Assembly: GCA_003978375.1 (NCBI GenBank)
Contig: QNZW01000149.1
Span: 1-13,640, forward strand
Source: Sulfurovum sp.
GTDB lineage: Bacteria > Campylobacterota > Campylobacteria > Campylobacterales > Sulfurovaceae
DNA: 13,640 nucleotides
Reading direction: 5' to 3'
In this document: piece by piece, positions 1-7,500 of the stretch
Position numbering within the stretch: position 1 is the stretch's first letter
Layout: every line of letters begins with the position of its first letter
Position numbers and translations under genes: made by a program
The notes under the pieces: generated by a model
What the model was told of the DNA's origin: nothing
What the model saw: only the letters and a program-made list of their open reading frames with translations
Database searches by the model: none

Positions 1-177
1 ATGGAACCTTGTCGTCTCTATGATAAAGAAGCCACTACAGCTTGTGTAGAGGCAATTCAAGAAATCATGAATGGCAAAAGACATATCTTTAACCTCGGGC
101 ATGGCATACTTCCTGATGTACCTGTGGAGAATGCAAAACACTTTGTGAGTGAATGTCAGAGGGTAAGTGGCAAATAA
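1..177 (+). CDS. hemE: Uroporphyrinogen decarboxylase, C-terminal end (5' partial)
   Basis: This is the last 58 codons of HemE, the cytoplasmic enzyme that removes the four acetate carboxyl groups of uroporphyrinogen III to give coproporphyrinogen III in haem synthesis. The reading frame is open from the first base and ends with TAA at 175-177. The recognisable family signature is [12 protein letters not shown] at about residues 30-41, followed by the usual final helix. HemE is normally about 340 residues, so roughly 280 codons lie upstream of the window, and the ATG at base 1 is an internal Met (family pattern GN-M/L-EPC), not a start. The gene points towards the radical SAM gene at 1209, its usual neighbour in this group as far as I remember, but two minus-strand genes now lie between them. 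Confidence 0.93.
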   Translation: MEPCRLYDKEATTACVEAIQEIMNGKRHIFNLGHGILPDVPVENAKHFVSECQRVSGK

Positions 178-193
178 ACTGTAGATTAGGGTA

Positions 194-227
194 GCACATC
201 ATGAGATAATGAGTGTGCGTATGTTTT
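194..227 (+). terminator. Possible hemE terminator hairpin
   Basis: GCACATCAT (194-202) pairs with ATGA (209-212) and TGTGC (214-218), with G213 bulged and a six-base loop. A short T4 run follows five bases later (224-227). The position, between the convergent ends of hemE and the minus-strand gene at 240, suits a terminator, but the U-tract is short and offset, so the call is weak. The rest of the 178-239 gap shows nothing else. Confidence 0.35.
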
Positions 228-239
228 ATATTGGGATAT

Positions 240-686
240 TTAGTCATCTGGGATTAAATATTTCCATAAGAATGGACTTATGATTTTTGGGCAACTATTC
301 TCATCATTTTTATAACACTTATAAAAGTAGTTGTCATAAAACTCCAATCCAATTCCATCCAATACTCCGTCAGATATGGATATATTTATTTCTAATCCTT
401 CGCCAATAAACTTAGATGTTGCATAAAGATAAATATCATTATCCTTGCCTATCTGTTCTTTACTGTAATGAATTATTTCAAGTGGTTCTCCTAATAATTC
501 ACGTACTTGTTCTTTGGTCATTCCTAGCTCTAAAGTTAATATTTTTTTCTTAGTAATACTATCAGCGATATTCTTGTCTAAAAAAATAGTTATAAAAAGT
601 ATGACGACTAGTAAAAAAATAAAAATAAAAAAGTATTTAATGATATTCAAGAGCTTGTGGATAATTTTTTCTAAAGTTAATGTCAT
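240..686 (-). CDS. Membrane-anchored small protein with BamE/SmpA-like segment
   Basis: This is a 148-residue protein of unknown function. An N-terminal hydrophobic segment (about residues 16-37, rich in F, I, L and V) should anchor it in the inner membrane. It is followed by the segment LELGMTKEQVRELLGEP (about 53-69), which resembles the first helix of the BamE/SmpA/OmlA lipoprotein fold (the 'GMT..QV...LG.P' pattern). There is no lipobox cysteine near the anchor, so it is not a BamE lipoprotein itself. Two in-frame ATGs lie at 690-692 and 684-686. I prefer the second because the AAGG ribosome site (694-697) lies 7 bases before it but only 1 base before the first. That site overlaps the stop codon of the upstream gene (696-698), which suggests translational coupling. 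The segment is very AT-rich: bases 541-600 contain only 12 G or C. The domain call is from pattern memory and moderately weak. Confidence 0.7.
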   Translation of the reverse strand: MTLTLEKIIHKLLNIIKYFFIFIFLLVVILFITIFLDKNIADSITKKKILTLELGMTKEQVRELLGEPLEIIHYSKEQIGKDNDIYLYATSKFIGEGLEINISISDGVLDGIGLEFYDNYFYKCYKNDENSCPKIISPFLWKYLIPDD

Positions 687-695
687 AGTCATACC

Positions 696-1010
696 TTATT
701 GTTTTGGTTCGGATTTCCATGTAGAGAAAGGATCTTTTTTCCTTCCTGGTAACAGTTTGTAGAAATATTTATTCGGAAATATAGGTGTATTTATAGATAA
801 GAATCCATATTTATAGTCACGAAGAATAAAATTTCCACTAGCCGTAATTATACATTTTCCATCATTTCCTGATAATTTAAGCCAATCACCTCTCCATTTA
901 GGAGGTTTGAAACCATCTATATTAATTTTTTGTCCTGGTAGAAGCCATGTCGAATTTTTATTTTCAGGCTTTACCCAAACCTTTTTACTGTAGTAATTTA
1001 TAAGTTCCAT
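696..1010 (-). CDS. Hypothetical protein, 104 aa, unrecognised
   Basis: I do not recognise this protein. It starts MELINYYSKKVWVKPE and has no signal peptide or membrane segment. Visible features are a Trp- and Lys-rich composition, LLPGQKINIDG in the first third, KPPKWRGDW, and a basic C-terminal tail containing PGRKKDPFSTW. The ATG at 1008-1010 is chosen because AGGGA stands six bases upstream; an in-frame upstream extension to 1040 would place the start inside the predicted -10 element. It is the first gene of a two-gene unit with the membrane-anchored protein whose ATG follows within a few bases. The VWVKPE...PG...DG pattern recalls small proteins encoded next to polymorphic toxins, but this is an unverified memory and no toxin gene is visible. 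AT-rich composition and orientation opposite to both neighbours suggest acquisition. Confidence 0.65.
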   Translation of the reverse strand: MELINYYSKKVWVKPENKNSTWLLPGQKINIDGFKPPKWRGDWLKLSGNDGKCIITASGNFILRDYKYGFLSINTPIFPNKYFYKLLPGRKKDPFSTWKSEPKQ

Positions 1011-1030
1011 CTTTTTCCCTTTAATAAAAA

Positions 1031-1039
1031 AGTATAACA
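1031..1039 (-). promoter_or_regulatory. Extended -10 promoter of the two small minus-strand genes
   Basis: Read on the minus strand, the bases are TGTTATACT, a TGn extended -10 with TATACT. It is preceded by a T-rich stretch typical of promoters in this phylum and has no good -35. A start near 1024 would give a leader of about 14 bases that still includes the AGGGA ribosome site. Confidence 0.5.
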
Positions 1040-1103
1040 TAAAATTAAAAAATAAGCCGTTAAGAGACCTTAGATGTACATTAAAAAAAAATGCTTAAAA
1101 TCC

Positions 1104-1133
1104 ATTCTAGCTTTATGTGATGTTAGAATTTTT
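1104..1133 (+). terminator. Weak hairpin with T-run in the 1011-1208 gap
   Basis: ATTCTAGC (1104-1111) can pair with GTTAGAAT (1122-1129), including one G-T pair, across a ten-base loop, and T5 follows at 1129-1133. The stem is AT-rich and the loop large, so termination would be weak. It may be a relic of a terminator between hemE and the radical SAM gene. The gap also holds an A9 tract (1083-1091) and the promoters described separately. Confidence 0.25.
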
Positions 1134-1158
1134 CTTCAATTAGCAGTCTGAATAAGTG

Positions 1159-1187
1159 TTGTGTATCATTCCTGCCTACGCTATAAT
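1159..1187 (+). promoter_or_regulatory. Promoter of the radical SAM gene
   Basis: TTGTGT (1159-1164) and TATAAT (1182-1187) are separated by 17 bases. The predicted start near 1194 leaves a leader of about 15 bases containing the AAAGGAA ribosome site at 1198-1204, five bases before the ATG. Confidence 0.6.
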
Positions 1188-1208
1188 ATCAAAAAATAAA
1201 GGAACCCT

Positions 1209-2123
1209 ATGAATAATATCATCTTTGGTCCCATTCATTCTCGTCGTTTCGGTAAATCTCTTGGTGTTGATTTGAGTCCTGGAAAGAAACAGTGTAACTT
1301 TGACTGTCTTTATTGTGAGCTAGATCCTGCTAAGACCATAACGGGGCAGGATGAGGTATTGCGTGTGGTAGATATCATTGCGGCTATCAAAAAAGGCTTG
1401 CAGGAACATGAGGATATAGATTTTCTTACTATTACTGCCAATGGTGAGCCTACACTCTATCCTTATCTTAATGAGCTCATAGATGAGATAAACAAGATTA
1501 AGGGGAGCACTAAGGTACTTATACTTTCTAATGCAGCGAATATATCTGATGTTGATGTACAAAATGCACTGCTTAAATTTGATGAAGTCAAACTCTCACT
1601 TGATTGTGCGACACAAAAATGTCTCAAAAAACTTGACCGTTCACATAGTGGTATTGATGTTGAAAATATCAAAGCAGGGATGCTAGTGTTTAAAAGCAAG
1701 TATACCGGTCCATTGGTGATAGAGATACTTATCGTAAAAACACTCAATGATTCCAAAGAAGAGATAGACAAACTCAACGAATATCTGCTCAAGCTACAAC
1801 CTACACGCATCGACATAGGGACGATAGACAGACCACCAGCGTTTGATGTACAACCTGTGAGTTATGAAAAGCTTTTAGAGATTAGCCATTGGTTTGACAG
1901 TAGATTGCCTATCTATATCGCTTCACGTAAAAAGGCAACTATATCAGCTTCTAGCTATAGCAATGAGGATATTTTAGAAACCCTTTCTAAGCGACCACTT
2001 ACCCAAGAAGATATTGATGTATTATGTGATAAAGAGAGTCAAATTCGTTTTCAAAAACTGCTTGAAAATAAAAAAATTAAACCTGTTTCAATTAATGGTG
2101 TAAAATTTTTCAAAAAAGTATAA
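1209..2123 (+). CDS. Radical SAM protein, TYW1/COG0731-like
   Basis: This 304-residue cytoplasmic protein carries the cysteine triad CNFDCLYC (C29, C33, C36; CX3CX2C), which binds a 4Fe-4S cluster and S-adenosylmethionine. GEPT at 79-82 is the usual SAM-contacting strand. The N-terminal HSRRFGKSLGVDLSP stretch is typical of the bacterial family related to the tRNA wyosine enzyme TYW1/Taw1. Bacteria do not make wyosine, so the substrate is unknown; an RNA or small-molecule target is possible. The C-terminal third (after about 230) is a helical extension without motifs I know. The start is supported by AAAGGAA five bases upstream. From memory, C. jejuni has a similar gene directly after hemE. 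Here that adjacency is broken by the small genes at 240-1010, and this gene has its own promoter. Confidence 0.85.
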   Translation: MNNIIFGPIHSRRFGKSLGVDLSPGKKQCNFDCLYCELDPAKTITGQDEVLRVVDIIAAIKKGLQEHEDIDFLTITANGEPTLYPYLNELIDEINKIKGSTKVLILSNAANISDVDVQNALLKFDEVKLSLDCATQKCLKKLDRSHSGIDVENIKAGMLVFKSKYTGPLVIEILIVKTLNDSKEEIDKLNEYLLKLQPTRIDIGTIDRPPAFDVQPVSYEKLLEISHWFDSRLPIYIASRKKATISASSYSNEDILETLSKRPLTQEDIDVLCDKESQIRFQKLLENKKIKPVSINGVKFFKKV

Positions 2124-2130
2124 AAAATCA

Positions 2131-2159
2131 TTGACTTTAAAGAGTTTTTTGTCTATAAT
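2131..2159 (+). promoter_or_regulatory. Near-consensus sigma-70 promoter of tRNA-Asn
   Basis: TTGACT (2131-2136) and a perfect TATAAT (2154-2159) have the ideal 17-base spacing. Transcription would start near 2166, about 32 bases before the mature tRNA. It is the only promoter in the window with both boxes strong, as expected for a stable-RNA gene in a phylum where -35 boxes are usually poor. Confidence 0.85.
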
Positions 2160-2197
2160 CTCTCCCACGAAACAAGCACTCGCTTTTTCAGGTATAT

Positions 2198-2272
2198 TCC
2201 GGCATAGCTCAGCGGTAGAGTAGATGACTGTTAATCATTTGGTCCCAGGTTCGAATCCTGGTGCCGGAGCCA
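2198..2272 (+). tRNA. tRNA-Asn (anticodon GTT), CCA encoded
   Basis: The cloverleaf is complete. The acceptor stem TCCGGCA/TGCCGGA is fully paired. The D arm is GCTC/GAGT with one G-T pair. The anticodon stem GATGA/TCATT has the loop CTGTTAA, giving anticodon GTT. The T arm is CCAGG-TTCGAAT-CCTGG. The discriminator is G2269, and CCA is encoded at 2270-2272. It decodes AAC and AAU. No other tRNA and no integrase lie beside it. Confidence 0.97.
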
Positions 2273-2312
2273 TTTCTTAGTAAACTTGAATCACCACACA
2301 ATCACACAAATG

Positions 2313-2334
2313 ACTATTTAGCAACACTATTTAG
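2313..2334. repeat. Tandem 9-bp repeat ACTATTTAG downstream of the tRNA
   Basis: ACTATTTAG occurs at 2313-2321 and again at 2326-2334, a 13-base period, in the 76-base gap between the tRNA and the end of the antiporter gene. It is short and AT-rich, and there is no sign that it is an attachment site. No hairpin terminator is evident in this gap. Confidence 0.5.
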
Positions 2335-2348
2335 AGTTAGAATCCCTT

Positions 2349-3728
2349 TTATGCTACCATCCATCCTGCAACCAAAAAACAAACAGAAGCCAAGCCTCCA
2401 CCTATGAGTGCATAGGGTAATTGGGTGCGTACATGGCTTATGTGGTCACAACCTGCTGCCATAGAAGAGATAATGGTGGTATCACTAATCGGAGAAGCAT
2501 GATCTCCGAAGACACCTCCACTCATGACTGCTGCAATGAGCAGAGGAATAGACACGTCCATACTGGCACCTAAGGCTAAAGCAATAGGCATCATAATAGA
2601 AAATGTTCCCCAGCTAGTACCCGTGGAAAATGCAGTGATAGCCGCAGTCAAAAATACAAGCAATGGAATATACATAGCAGAGATGTTGCCTGTGAGCATA
2701 TGAGAGATATATTTGGCTGTGCCAAGATCACCAATGATTTGACCAATAAAAATAGCAAAAAGCATGATAGTCGTTACAGGCAACATCTCGCCCATACCTT
2801 CATACAGTGAAGTAAAAAACTTTTTATGTGTCATAACGTGTGTAGGCACAAAATAGAAGTACATAAATAGAAGTGTAATGATCGTGGCATAGTAGACTGA
2901 AGTTGAGCCTGAACCTGCAAACATATCACCTTTGCCTGTATAAAGTAGCCCTAATGGCACAAGTGCCACCAGTATAAGCAGTGGTAGCAGCATCTGAAAC
3001 AGTGAGGGCTTAATTTTCTCTTGGTGAGGACTTACTTCATACGGGGTAGCTTTGGTATATTTCATAGGACCTATATTGATATTGAAAAGAATGACAAGTA
3101 AAACCAAAATAATGCTTATCCATGCATAGAAGTTTAGCCCAACAGCCTGTGCAAGTAAGGAGACAGAATCACCTTGTATGGTGCCAGAGTCAATAGCTGT
3201 GACAATGAGTCCTAAAAGTAATGCACCCCAACCATTGAGAGGAAGAATCGTACATACAGGTGCAGCAGTGGAGTCACAGATATAGGCTAGTTTTTCACGA
3301 CTTACGTGGTTTTTGTCACAAAGAGGCTTAGCTACTGTTGCCGCCACAAGCACCGTAATACTAGACTCTATAAAAATAAGAAGTCCTATAATATAGGCTA
3401 AAAGCATGGCACCTTTGGGCGAATCGATGTTTTTGGATTTTTGTGAGAGATAAACAACAAAACGCTCCACAGCACCAGAATCAGAGAGTATACGTATAAT
3501 CGCACCAACTAAGAGTATGAAAAGAAGTGTTTTTGTAATCCAACCTTGTGCAAATTGTGCGATAATGCCATCAAATAGTGCTAAAAATGCATCAAAAAAT
3601 GAGAAATCATTGAGCACCAAAAGTCCTGCAAAAATACCTCCTAAAAGAGAGACAATAACATCTTTGGTTATAATAGCCAAAATGATTGTGAAGAGTGGGA
3701 TTGCTATAGAGAGTATGCCATATTCCAT
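2349..3728 (-). CDS. nhaC: NhaC-family Na+/H+ antiporter
   Basis: This 459-residue inner-membrane protein has about a dozen hydrophobic helices. It exchanges cytoplasmic Na+ for external H+, serving salt tolerance and pH balance; a few relatives exchange organic acids or amino acids instead. The family signature lies in the C-terminal half: a STGTSWGTF segment in one helix, and later GGVFGDHASPISDTT followed by a CDHISHVRTQLPYAL-type loop. The length is normal for the family. The ATG at 3726-3728 is chosen because GAAGG stands about seven bases upstream; a TTG further out at 3768-3770 would add 14 residues without hydrophobic character. The gene diverges from the L,D-transpeptidase-like gene with only 41 bases between starts, so the two promoters overlap. 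Confidence 0.88.
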   Translation of the reverse strand: MEYGILSIAIPLFTIILAIITKDVIVSLLGGIFAGLLVLNDFSFFDAFLALFDGIIAQFAQGWITKTLLFILLVGAIIRILSDSGAVERFVVYLSQKSKNIDSPKGAMLLAYIIGLLIFIESSITVLVAATVAKPLCDKNHVSREKLAYICDSTAAPVCTILPLNGWGALLLGLIVTAIDSGTIQGDSVSLLAQAVGLNFYAWISIILVLLVILFNINIGPMKYTKATPYEVSPHQEKIKPSLFQMLLPLLILVALVPLGLLYTGKGDMFAGSGSTSVYYATIITLLFMYFYFVPTHVMTHKKFFTSLYEGMGEMLPVTTIMLFAIFIGQIIGDLGTAKYISHMLTGNISAMYIPLLVFLTAAITAFSTGTSWGTFSIMMPIALALGASMDVSIPLLIAAVMSGGVFGDHASPISDTTIISSMAAGCDHISHVRTQLPYALIGGGLASVCFLVAGWMVA

Positions 3729-3758
3729 TTTTATACCTTCATTATATATTTTATAAGG

Positions 3759-3767
3759 ATTATAACA
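3759..3767 (-). promoter_or_regulatory. Extended -10 promoter of the antiporter gene
   Basis: The minus-strand sequence is TGTTATAAT, a perfect TATAAT with TGn. It would start transcription near 3752, about 24 bases before the antiporter ATG. It ends three bases before the ATG of the divergent gene (3770), so RNA polymerase bound here should obstruct initiation or translation-proximal transcription of that gene. A plus-strand -10-like TATATT lies at 3745-3750. Confidence 0.55.
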
Positions 3768-3769
3768 CA

Positions 3770-4459
3770 ATGACTAAAGGTTTATTTTTAATACTGTTTT
3801 TATCTCTAGGTTTATTTGCACAAAAAATAGATACACACCAACTTATTGTCGTCACTACAAAAGACTGGTCTACTTCTAGTGGCATATTGCAACGCTATGA
3901 AAAAACAAAAACATGGCACAAAGTAGGCAAAGCTATACCCATAAAGTTGGGACGTAATGGCTTAGGCTGGGGTAGAGGATTGCACACTATTCCCGTGAAT
4001 GCAAAGTATATTAAAAAAGAGGGTGATGGCAAAGCACCTGCTGGTATCTTTAGACTTAAACAAGCTTTTGGGTATCAACCTTTTGTAGTAGATTACCCTT
4101 ATGAAGTCTACAAGGCAACGGACCATTGTGTCGATGACATACACTCAAAGTTTTATAATAAAATAGTCGATAGCACAAAGATACACGTAGACTATCGTAG
4201 TAAAGAACATATGAAATTTCCAAAAGATTACTACAAATATGGTATTGTGGTAAACCATAACCACATCGATGAAGCAGGAGCCATAAAAGGATCAGGTTCA
4301 TGTATTTTTATCCATATTAAAAGCATACCCACCTCAGGATGTACGGTGATGAATGAAGCACAGATGAAAGAGATTATCCAGTGGCTAGACGTCAAGTCTC
4401 ATCCTCTTTTAGTCCAAGGCACACAAGAAGCCGTGGCTAAGTTAATGCAACGTTTTTAA
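3770..4459 (+). CDS. Secreted L,D-transpeptidase (YkuD-like) family protein
   Basis: This 229-residue protein has a clear signal peptide (residues 1 to about 18, ending LGLFAQ), so it acts in the periplasm. The C-terminal half carries the YkuD catalytic pattern: His182 in FIHIK and, nine residues on, Cys191 in TSGC. An EGDGKAPAGIF stretch (84-94) is common in the same family. Such enzymes form or trim 3-3 peptide cross-links in peptidoglycan, or attach lipoproteins to it; some, like Helicobacter Csd6, act instead as L,D-carboxypeptidases affecting cell shape. Which reaction applies here cannot be read from the sequence. The catalytic motif has PTSGC where the canonical form is S/T-HGC. The ribosome site AAGGA (3755-3759) lies ten bases before the ATG. 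A strong hairpin terminator follows the stop. Confidence 0.82.
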   Translation: MTKGLFLILFLSLGLFAQKIDTHQLIVVTTKDWSTSSGILQRYEKTKTWHKVGKAIPIKLGRNGLGWGRGLHTIPVNAKYIKKEGDGKAPAGIFRLKQAFGYQPFVVDYPYEVYKATDHCVDDIHSKFYNKIVDSTKIHVDYRSKEHMKFPKDYYKYGIVVNHNHIDEAGAIKGSGSCIFIHIKSIPTSGCTVMNEAQMKEIIQWLDVKSHPLLVQGTQEAVAKLMQRF

Positions 4460-4472
4460 TGAATATAGCCAA

Positions 4473-4502
4473 AGATGTGACTAGGTCACATCTCCTTTTT
4501 TT
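4473..4502 (+). terminator. Rho-independent terminator overlapping the pump gene's 3' end
   Basis: A perfect 9-bp stem AGATGTGAC/GTCACATCT (4473-4481, 4485-4493) with a three-base TAG loop is followed by CC and T7 (4496-4502). It terminates the plus-strand transcript of the transpeptidase-like gene. The first base of its loop side and the right arm code, on the other strand, for the last codons of the RND pump; the pump's stop codon is 4481-4483. On the minus strand no T-run follows the stem, so it works in one direction only. Confidence 0.88.
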
Positions 4503-7500
4503 CTAAAAAATAACAGATACAATCCAGGTAAAACCAAAAGGGTGAGTAGGGTTGAAGAGATGATGCCTCCTGTAACGACGACAGAGAGAGGGTATTGGAT
4601 TTCACTTCCTACACCTGTGGCATAGAGCAGAGGCAAAATACCAAACAATGTGGTAAAGGCTGTCATAAGTACAGGTCTTAGGCGTAAAAGCGTGGCATCT
4701 TTTACTATGTCAGTTAGGGTACGCTCTGGAAAATTGAGATGTAGTTCATCAATAAATGAAATAAGAACAATACCATTGAGTATGGCAATAGCAAAGATAC
4801 CTATAAATCCAACAATAGCAGAAACACTTAGATAAATGTTTGCATACAGTAGTGCAATAATTCCACCAATCAGTCCAAGAGGAACACCCAGTAAAATCAA
4901 CAATGCCTTTTTGAATGAATGAAATGCCGTATAAAGTAGCAATACGATAATGAGTATAGTCATAGGGATAATCATGGCTAAATCATTGGTTGCTTCTTGC
5001 ATATTTTTAAAATCTCCTGCCCATTTGATGTAGTATCCATCAGGAATGGTCACGTTGGCTTTTATTTGTGCATTGGCTTCTTTTACAAATGAAGCGATAT
5101 CTCTATCTTCTACTTCAAGAGAAAGTACCATATAACGGCTCAAATCTTCACGCTTGATAAAGGATACACCTTGTGTGGTAGTGATGTCACATACCTCTTT
5201 TAGGGTGACTACCTTACCAGAAGCAGAGCGTAAGATGATGTTTTTTAGTGTTTCTATGTCTTGTTTGGCATGTTGAAGTTTGGCGACAATTGCAAAACGT
5301 TTGATGCCTTCTATTTTTTGGGTAACTGGTTCTTCTCCTATACCATATCGTATGACTTGCATCACATCTTCTACATTTAATCCATAGCGTGAAAGTGCCA
5401 AATAGTTTGGTTTGATGGTAATTTGGGCTTGTCCTAGTTGGGTTTCGATTTCTGCATGGTCAAGTCCTTTGATATTGCGTAAAATAGCTGAGATATTGTT
5501 GGCGATACGTGACATGACCTTTTGGTCTTCTCCATAAATTTTTACAGCAAGTTCTGCGCTGACACCCTCTAATAATTCTTCAATTCGCATGGCAATGGGT
5601 TGTGTGGAGATAAACTGCAAATACCCAAATTTCTTTTTAAGTGCTTGGGTCATCTCTTTATTGAGTGACGCGATTTCTTTGAATGTAGGATTGAGTGTTA
5701 GCAGTATCTCCATGTAGTTAGCTTGGGCTGTTTCTCCTTTTTCACTTCGTCCTATCATAGAGAGTACGGAATTTACTTTTTTAGGATAGGTTTTGAGCAA
5801 AAATGCCTCTATGGCTTGGGCGTTGTTTACACTTTGTGTAAGTGCTGTTCCAGGGATGGCGATGACTCTATACATAATGCTTTCTTCATTGAGCTTTGGC
5901 ATAAATTCACGTCCTTGTCTAGAAAGCAAAACAACTAAGATAAAAAAGAGTATAAACGTAAGGGTTGTTACTATCTTGGCATATTTTAAACAAAAGTGTA
6001 GCAGGGGTGTATAGATAGATGTAATCATGCGCATCAGAGGACTTTGGAGTTGTTTTCCTCGTTTGAGCATCAGAAAAGAAAGCACAGGAACCAGTAACAA
6101 TGCCACAGCCAAAGAGCCCAACATCACAAAAACAATATCTAATGCCATAGGCGTATAAAGTTTTCCAGCAAGTCCTTTAAGACTTAGTAGAGGAATAAAA
6201 ACCACTACGATAATAAGTAATGCAAACAAAACAGGGTTGGCCACTTGTGCAGTGGCTTCTGAGACAATTTTGATTTTAGATACTTGAGGCTCTTTGGCTA
6301 ATGTTCTAAATATATTTTCTACCACAACGATGGTTCCATCTACAATCATACCTATGGCAATAGCAAGTCCAGATAGAGACATGAGATTTGCAGAAATACC
6401 ATACTTTTGCATCAATAAAAAAGCAATCAATAAGGAAATAGGTAAAGAGAGAATGACAATAAAAGCAGAGCGTAACTCAAATAAAAATAAAAAAAGAATG
6501 ATAGCCACCAAAATAGAGCCGGTTCGTAAGGCTGTTGTCATGGTAGAGATAGCTTTATTGGTAATCTGTGTTCTATCATAGACAATCTCTAGTGTGACAT
6601 CCTTTGGGAGGGCAGCATTGATAAATGGCATTTTGGCTTTGATAAGATCTACAACTTTTGCAGCATTGGTGCCTGAACGTTGCAATACCATACCAAAAAC
6701 ACGCTCTTTACCATTTATGCTCACTGCACCAAAACGAGGTGCTTTTCCTTCCTTGACTACAGCCACATCTTTAATGGTAACAGCTTTAGCATTTTTGGCA
6801 CGTATGACAGTGTTTCGTATATCATCTATACTTTGATAAAGTCCTGCACCACGTATAAGATACTGTTCGCGGTTAAACTCAAGGTATTGTCCGCCTACAG
6901 ATTGGTTTGATTTTTCTAGTGCTTGTATGATGTCATTGTAAGTAATATTGACAGACTGTAAGCGTATGGGATCGATAATCACTTCATATTGTTTTTCAAA
7001 ACCACCCCAAGAGATAACCTCTTCAACACCATCGACAGATTTAAGTAAAGGGGTGAGTAGATACTCTTGCATCTGACGCAATTGGCTTGGGGTATGGTTT
7101 TGTTTTTTGTCTTTGAGTGCATACCAAAGTACTTGTCCTAGTCCTGTGGTATTAGGACCCATGACAGGAGTACCCCAGCCTTTAGGAATATTGACACTAT
7201 TGAGCCTCTCTGTGACAAGTTGGCGAAGTAGATATGTATCATAATTGTCTTCAAAAAAGATAGAAATATAAGAGAGCCCAAATAGAGAGTTAGAGAGTAT
7301 CATCTTCACACCAGGCAGTCCAGACATTGCTGCTTCGATAGGGTAGGTGATGAGTTTTTCTATCTCTTTGGCAGCATTACCTGCACTCTCAGTATAGATT
7401 ACTACTTGCTTAGGTGTAATATCTGGAAAGGCATCTACAGGAATGTTTTTGTACGCTTCATAGCCAAAGCCTGAGATGGCTACGAAAAGTGTAATGATTA

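Noticed and set aside
514..762. Plus-strand 82-codon open frame across the two small minus-strand genes
   Set aside because: AT-rich antisense shadow with no ribosome site. The minus frames have a promoter, ribosome sites and coupled spacing.
1463..1816. Minus-strand Ser-rich 117-codon open frame inside the radical SAM gene
   Set aside because: Low-complexity shadow of a gene whose plus-strand product has clear catalytic motifs.
2198..2348. tRNA-Asn 3' end as an attachment site for an integrated element
   Set aside because: No integrase, no second copy of the tRNA 3' end and ordinary conserved genes follow.
3729..3770. Upstream TTG start adding 14 residues to the antiporter
   Set aside because: The TTG would fall on the -10 element and has no ribosome site; the ATG at 3728 has GAAGG at proper distance.
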